Assembly: GCF_010093535.1 (NCBI RefSeq)
Contig: NW_022985162.1
Location: 3,067,856 to 3,131,855, forward strand
Length of the DNA stretch: 64,000 nt
Source of the DNA: Lindgomyces ingoldianus
Lineage: Eukaryota; Ascomycota; Dothideomycetes; Pleosporales; Lindgomycetaceae
Reading direction: 5' to 3'
Positions 61,264 to 64,000 of the stretch are shown one piece after another. The position numbers and the translations under genes are program-made. The notes under the pieces were generated by a model, which saw only the letters and a program-made list of their open reading frames with translations, was not told the DNA's origin and did not search any database. Numbering within the stretch: position 1 is the first letter of the stretch; every line of letters starts with the position of its first letter.

Positions 61264-61581
61264 TGTCACAGTATCCTCCCTAGATCCTAGACATAACTAT
61301 ATTAGACGTGTACTAGAGTATTATTAGTGTACGTCTAACATAAATATAACATAACATAGACATAAACTTAAGCATAAACTGCTTTAACACTAACTAAACC
61401 TAAAATAGGCTTAATTTATACCTAAAGCGCTTAGACTTCTAAGCTAAGTATTTAATTACTAATTTTCTTCTAAACCTTCCTGTTCCTTACACAACGTCTT
61501 GTACCTACTATAATACCTTACATAGTAATTAAACTAGACCTCTGTGAAGCTCTATAACCTTACTTGTGCACAATTGTGACA
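61264..61581 (+). repeat. 3' LTR of gypsy element 2
   Basis: 318 bp, TGTCACAG..TTGTGACA, followed by AGTGT. Its last ~60 bases keep more C and G (GTGAAGC, GTGCACAATTGTGACA) than the 5' copy, while its first part is more mutated than the 5' copy, as seen in gypsy element 1. Confidence 0.92.
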
Positions 61582-64000
61582 AGTGTTTATTAAAAATAAT
61601 ATTACATGTACAGATTACTTTTACTAGCAGTAGTATCTATACGCAGTAGATGTTTAATAATTAGTACCTAACTAGATATCTAATCTACGCCTTTAAGTCT
61701 AGCCTTTATAGCCTAGATTTGTTCTAATGCGTGTTATTAGTTATTATAAATACTTTACAGCTATAAGCTTTTAAATGTGTAAAGCTTAGCTTTTAAATTA
61801 ACATAATAACTTTATTATTTAAAGCTGCTTATGTAAAAAAGATCTTATATAGTGTTTTCTAGTTATTAGCATAGTTTAGCGTCTAATTATATAGGTATAC
61901 GCTAGCTCTAGTAATGTATAGCTATATGTTCTATAGTAAGTTAGCATCTAGTTGCATAGCCTGTAACTTCTTCTTATTCACACCCTCTAAGCGTTTAGCT
62001 CCTCTGTTCTAGGCTTATGTATCTAGTGCTAAAGGCTTAACAGTTATTTTATGCAATGCTAGCTAGTGTTCTACCTCTAGTTTTACTATTATAATCTTAT
62101 TATTAGCTTTAATAACTTTTACAGTAATGTTATAATAGTTTTTTAAAAAAAGAATAAAGATTATAAAAGCTTTAATAATTAATTTAGTAAGCCTATTATC
62201 CTTAAAGTAAAAGTCCTACTAAAGGCTAGAATACTTATTAGTAATTAGCATTTAACTCTGCTTTTTTATAATGCTCTGTGCTTTATATGCATAGAAATTA
62301 ATTAATAGTCTTTTACTAGGTCTACTATTGCTAATTTATAGTGCGCAGCTAATTTATTATTATATTTTAGCTCTACTACATAAGTTATATTAGACTGTTG
62401 TAATTCCTTTAATTTGCACCCCCTTAGCTTACTGTACAAGGTGTTAAAGTGTAGCTAGTCTAAGGTGTCCTAGACGCTTATGCTATAGCTCTGCTAATGC
62501 CTTTTATAGACTACATTTAGTTCTTATGTTAATTATGTATATATAATATAAGCCTTTCTATAGTAGATAGTACTCTAACACCTATTAGCTATAGATCTCT
62601 ATAAGATCTCTAATTATTGTCCTATCTAAGGCCTTTAAAGCAGTTAGCTCTGCTTATGTGTCCTACTAGATTCCTTTCTGTTGCAGTAGGCAGAATAAGA
62701 CTAGGTTGCACAGCAGGTCTAGGCATAGTGCAGCGTTATAAAGTATAAGACTATATGCTTAACTATGTGTTCTATGCTTACTTTTTAAGCTTAGTGTAAT
62801 TAATTTATAGCCTTAAATCTATACATAAAAGTTTCTAGACTAAATAAAGTTTTCTAGTGTTAGTAGATAATAGTTATAGATCTAATTAAGATTATTTATA
62901 ATATAGCATATTAAGCCTAAGTTAAGAATAAATAATTCTCTTAGCAGATATCTATTCTAGTTTAAATTAACTATAGCTAGCAATGTAGCTGCCTTAACTT
63001 TTAATACTTTCTAGCCTTTAAGTTAGTCTTCTTGTATCTCTAGCATAGGTGTATGTAAACTTTTTAGGATTAGTATCCTTAAATTATGTCTACACTGCCC
63101 TCTTAGTAAGCCTTAAAATTCTAAGTTGTACTTGCGCTTTAATGCTATAAGCTTTTTAACTCTCTTATTTAGCATCTACTAGTCTAGTGCTCTGTCTAGA
63201 TAGACATAGAAGTAGTCCTTTAGTGCATAGATGTGTCTGCATGTAGGACATTTAGTGCCTCCTGTTTTAGTAGGTTTCTAGCTTAAAAATAACTTTCTGT
63301 TATCTTTTTAATAACATTAATGTTAAGGTTTACTTTATTTTCTTAACATTACAACTTCTGCACTACAGGCGTCTCTGTTTATGCCCTAGGTAGTTTTTCT
63401 ACTTTTAGTAAGGTATAACAAGTTATTTATTATAAAGGCAGCTTTATGCTTTTTTATATGTATTAGATAATTTAACATTATATGTTCTTAAAAGCGCTTT
63501 ATTATTTTTTTCTAATTTATATCTAGTGTAAACTGTCTGCTTTCTTAAAAAGTTGTAGACTAATAAGAGGCAACTTTATTTATAGTAGTTAGAAAGTCCT
63601 TTACTACAGCATTAAACTACGTTGTTTCTAGAACATTTTATGTCTCTGCTTCTGTAGCAGCGTAGTTATACTCTGCTAGCTACAGGTCCTATATGCTTGC
63701 GTTTCTTAGCAGCTTTAAAGATGCATTATATTAGTTGCACACATGTTCTTGTTTAAATTAGTTGTTAACACCTACTATAGCTTTAAAGTTTATAATCTAC
63801 TGTCTAAGTAGTTAATCTAGGGAACAGCATGTACGCTGCAGATGTAGGCTAACTGTTAACTAGATAAAGACAATAATCTGTTAGAGGCTTAATTGCTCTT
63901 TTTTATAATTATGTCTATTACTCTTGTACTTGTTAGCCTTAATCTTGTAGTATTTAATGGCTTCTTTAAAGGCTCTAACACTGCTTGTTAATAGCTTGTT
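61582..64000 (-). mobile_element. Ty1/copia element, 5' part (gag, integrase)
   Basis: On the minus strand from the window end: a gag region (AFKEAIKYYKIKANKYKSNR near 63930), a zinc-knuckle-like CPTCRHIYALKDYF near 63250, and an integrase C-terminal region between about 62100 and 61620 (VYLYN.TLNYANN, then LAHLKAY-type and NKSRL.RLD). The frame then meets the gypsy-2 insertion and resumes at 55916. Stops replace Gln and Trp codons throughout. The 5' LTR must lie beyond the window's right edge. Together with 53474-55916 it forms one copia element interrupted by the younger gypsy element. Confidence 0.82.

Larger units (their letters stand above)
55917..61581 (+). mobile_element. Full-length RIP-inactivated Ty3/gypsy chromodomain element 2
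   Basis: The 5665-bp element has two 318-bp LTRs and a perfect 5-bp target duplication, AGTGT (55912-55916 and 61582-61586). On the plus strand, in RIP-broken frames, there is a gag zinc knuckle at 57199-57240 (CFKC.. with altered His/Cys). Reverse transcriptase lies at about 58590-58860, with active box YINN (58809-58820, from a YxDD motif by G-to-A). Integrase runs from GHLSREKTLNLL at about 59930 through DRGTQFV at about 60300. A chromodomain lies near 61010-61140 (KLEYVVEDI.. then YKYFIK). The polypurine tract AAGAGGGGGGG precedes the 3' LTR. It lies inside a copia element of opposite orientation, so it is the younger insertion. Confidence 0.93.

Overview
The window looks like a chromosome segment of a filamentous ascomycete (Pezizomycotina). 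Genes have one to three short introns (43-62 nt) with GT-AG ends. A dispersed 5S rRNA gene is present. Large AT-rich blocks show decayed retrotransposons whose C:G to T:A changes turned CAA, CAG and TGG codons into stops, the mark of repeat-induced point mutation (RIP). A Leotiomycete/Helotiales-like fungus is my guess from protein flavour only.

Layout. 1-29 kb is ordinary-GC genic DNA: a PC4/Sub1 coactivator gene (+), a secreted Cys-rich surface protein (-), a 5'-damaged aquaporin (+), an AAA ATPase relic (+), a coiled-coil/zinc-motif protein (+), an odd tRNA-Ile (-), a complete 5-oxoprolinase (-), a gene-poor 5 kb, then three 2EXR-domain paralogues plus a decayed fourth copy (23.3-28.9 kb).

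29.3-38.9 kb is an AT-rich block with a full-length Ty3/gypsy chromodomain element (LTRs 30482-31098 and 37502-38122, target duplication CTCTA). It sits inside an older sequence that carries inverted repeats. 38.9-48.0 kb returns to genic DNA: a protein kinase, a TA-flanked MITE, a 3beta-HSD/SDR pseudogene lacking its catalytic segment, an N-terminally short cytochrome P450, a decamer repeat, a 5S rRNA gene and a multi-pass membrane protein.

48.0-64.0 kb is a second AT-rich block: gag-like debris, an LTR-head fragment, an unresolved RIP-degraded stretch, a 400-base assembly gap, and a minus-strand Ty1/copia element split by a second Ty3/gypsy chromodomain element (55917-61581, target duplication AGTGT).

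The genes do not form an evident shared pathway. The coherent stories are (i) the small 2EXR family cluster, (ii) adjacent damaged oxidoreductases between two transposon blocks, and (iii) the nested RIP-inactivated retroelements. I see no convincing new defence or biosynthetic system. The best leads are RIP-spared edges and hairpins in the LTRs, and the conserved C-terminal signature of the 2EXR cluster.
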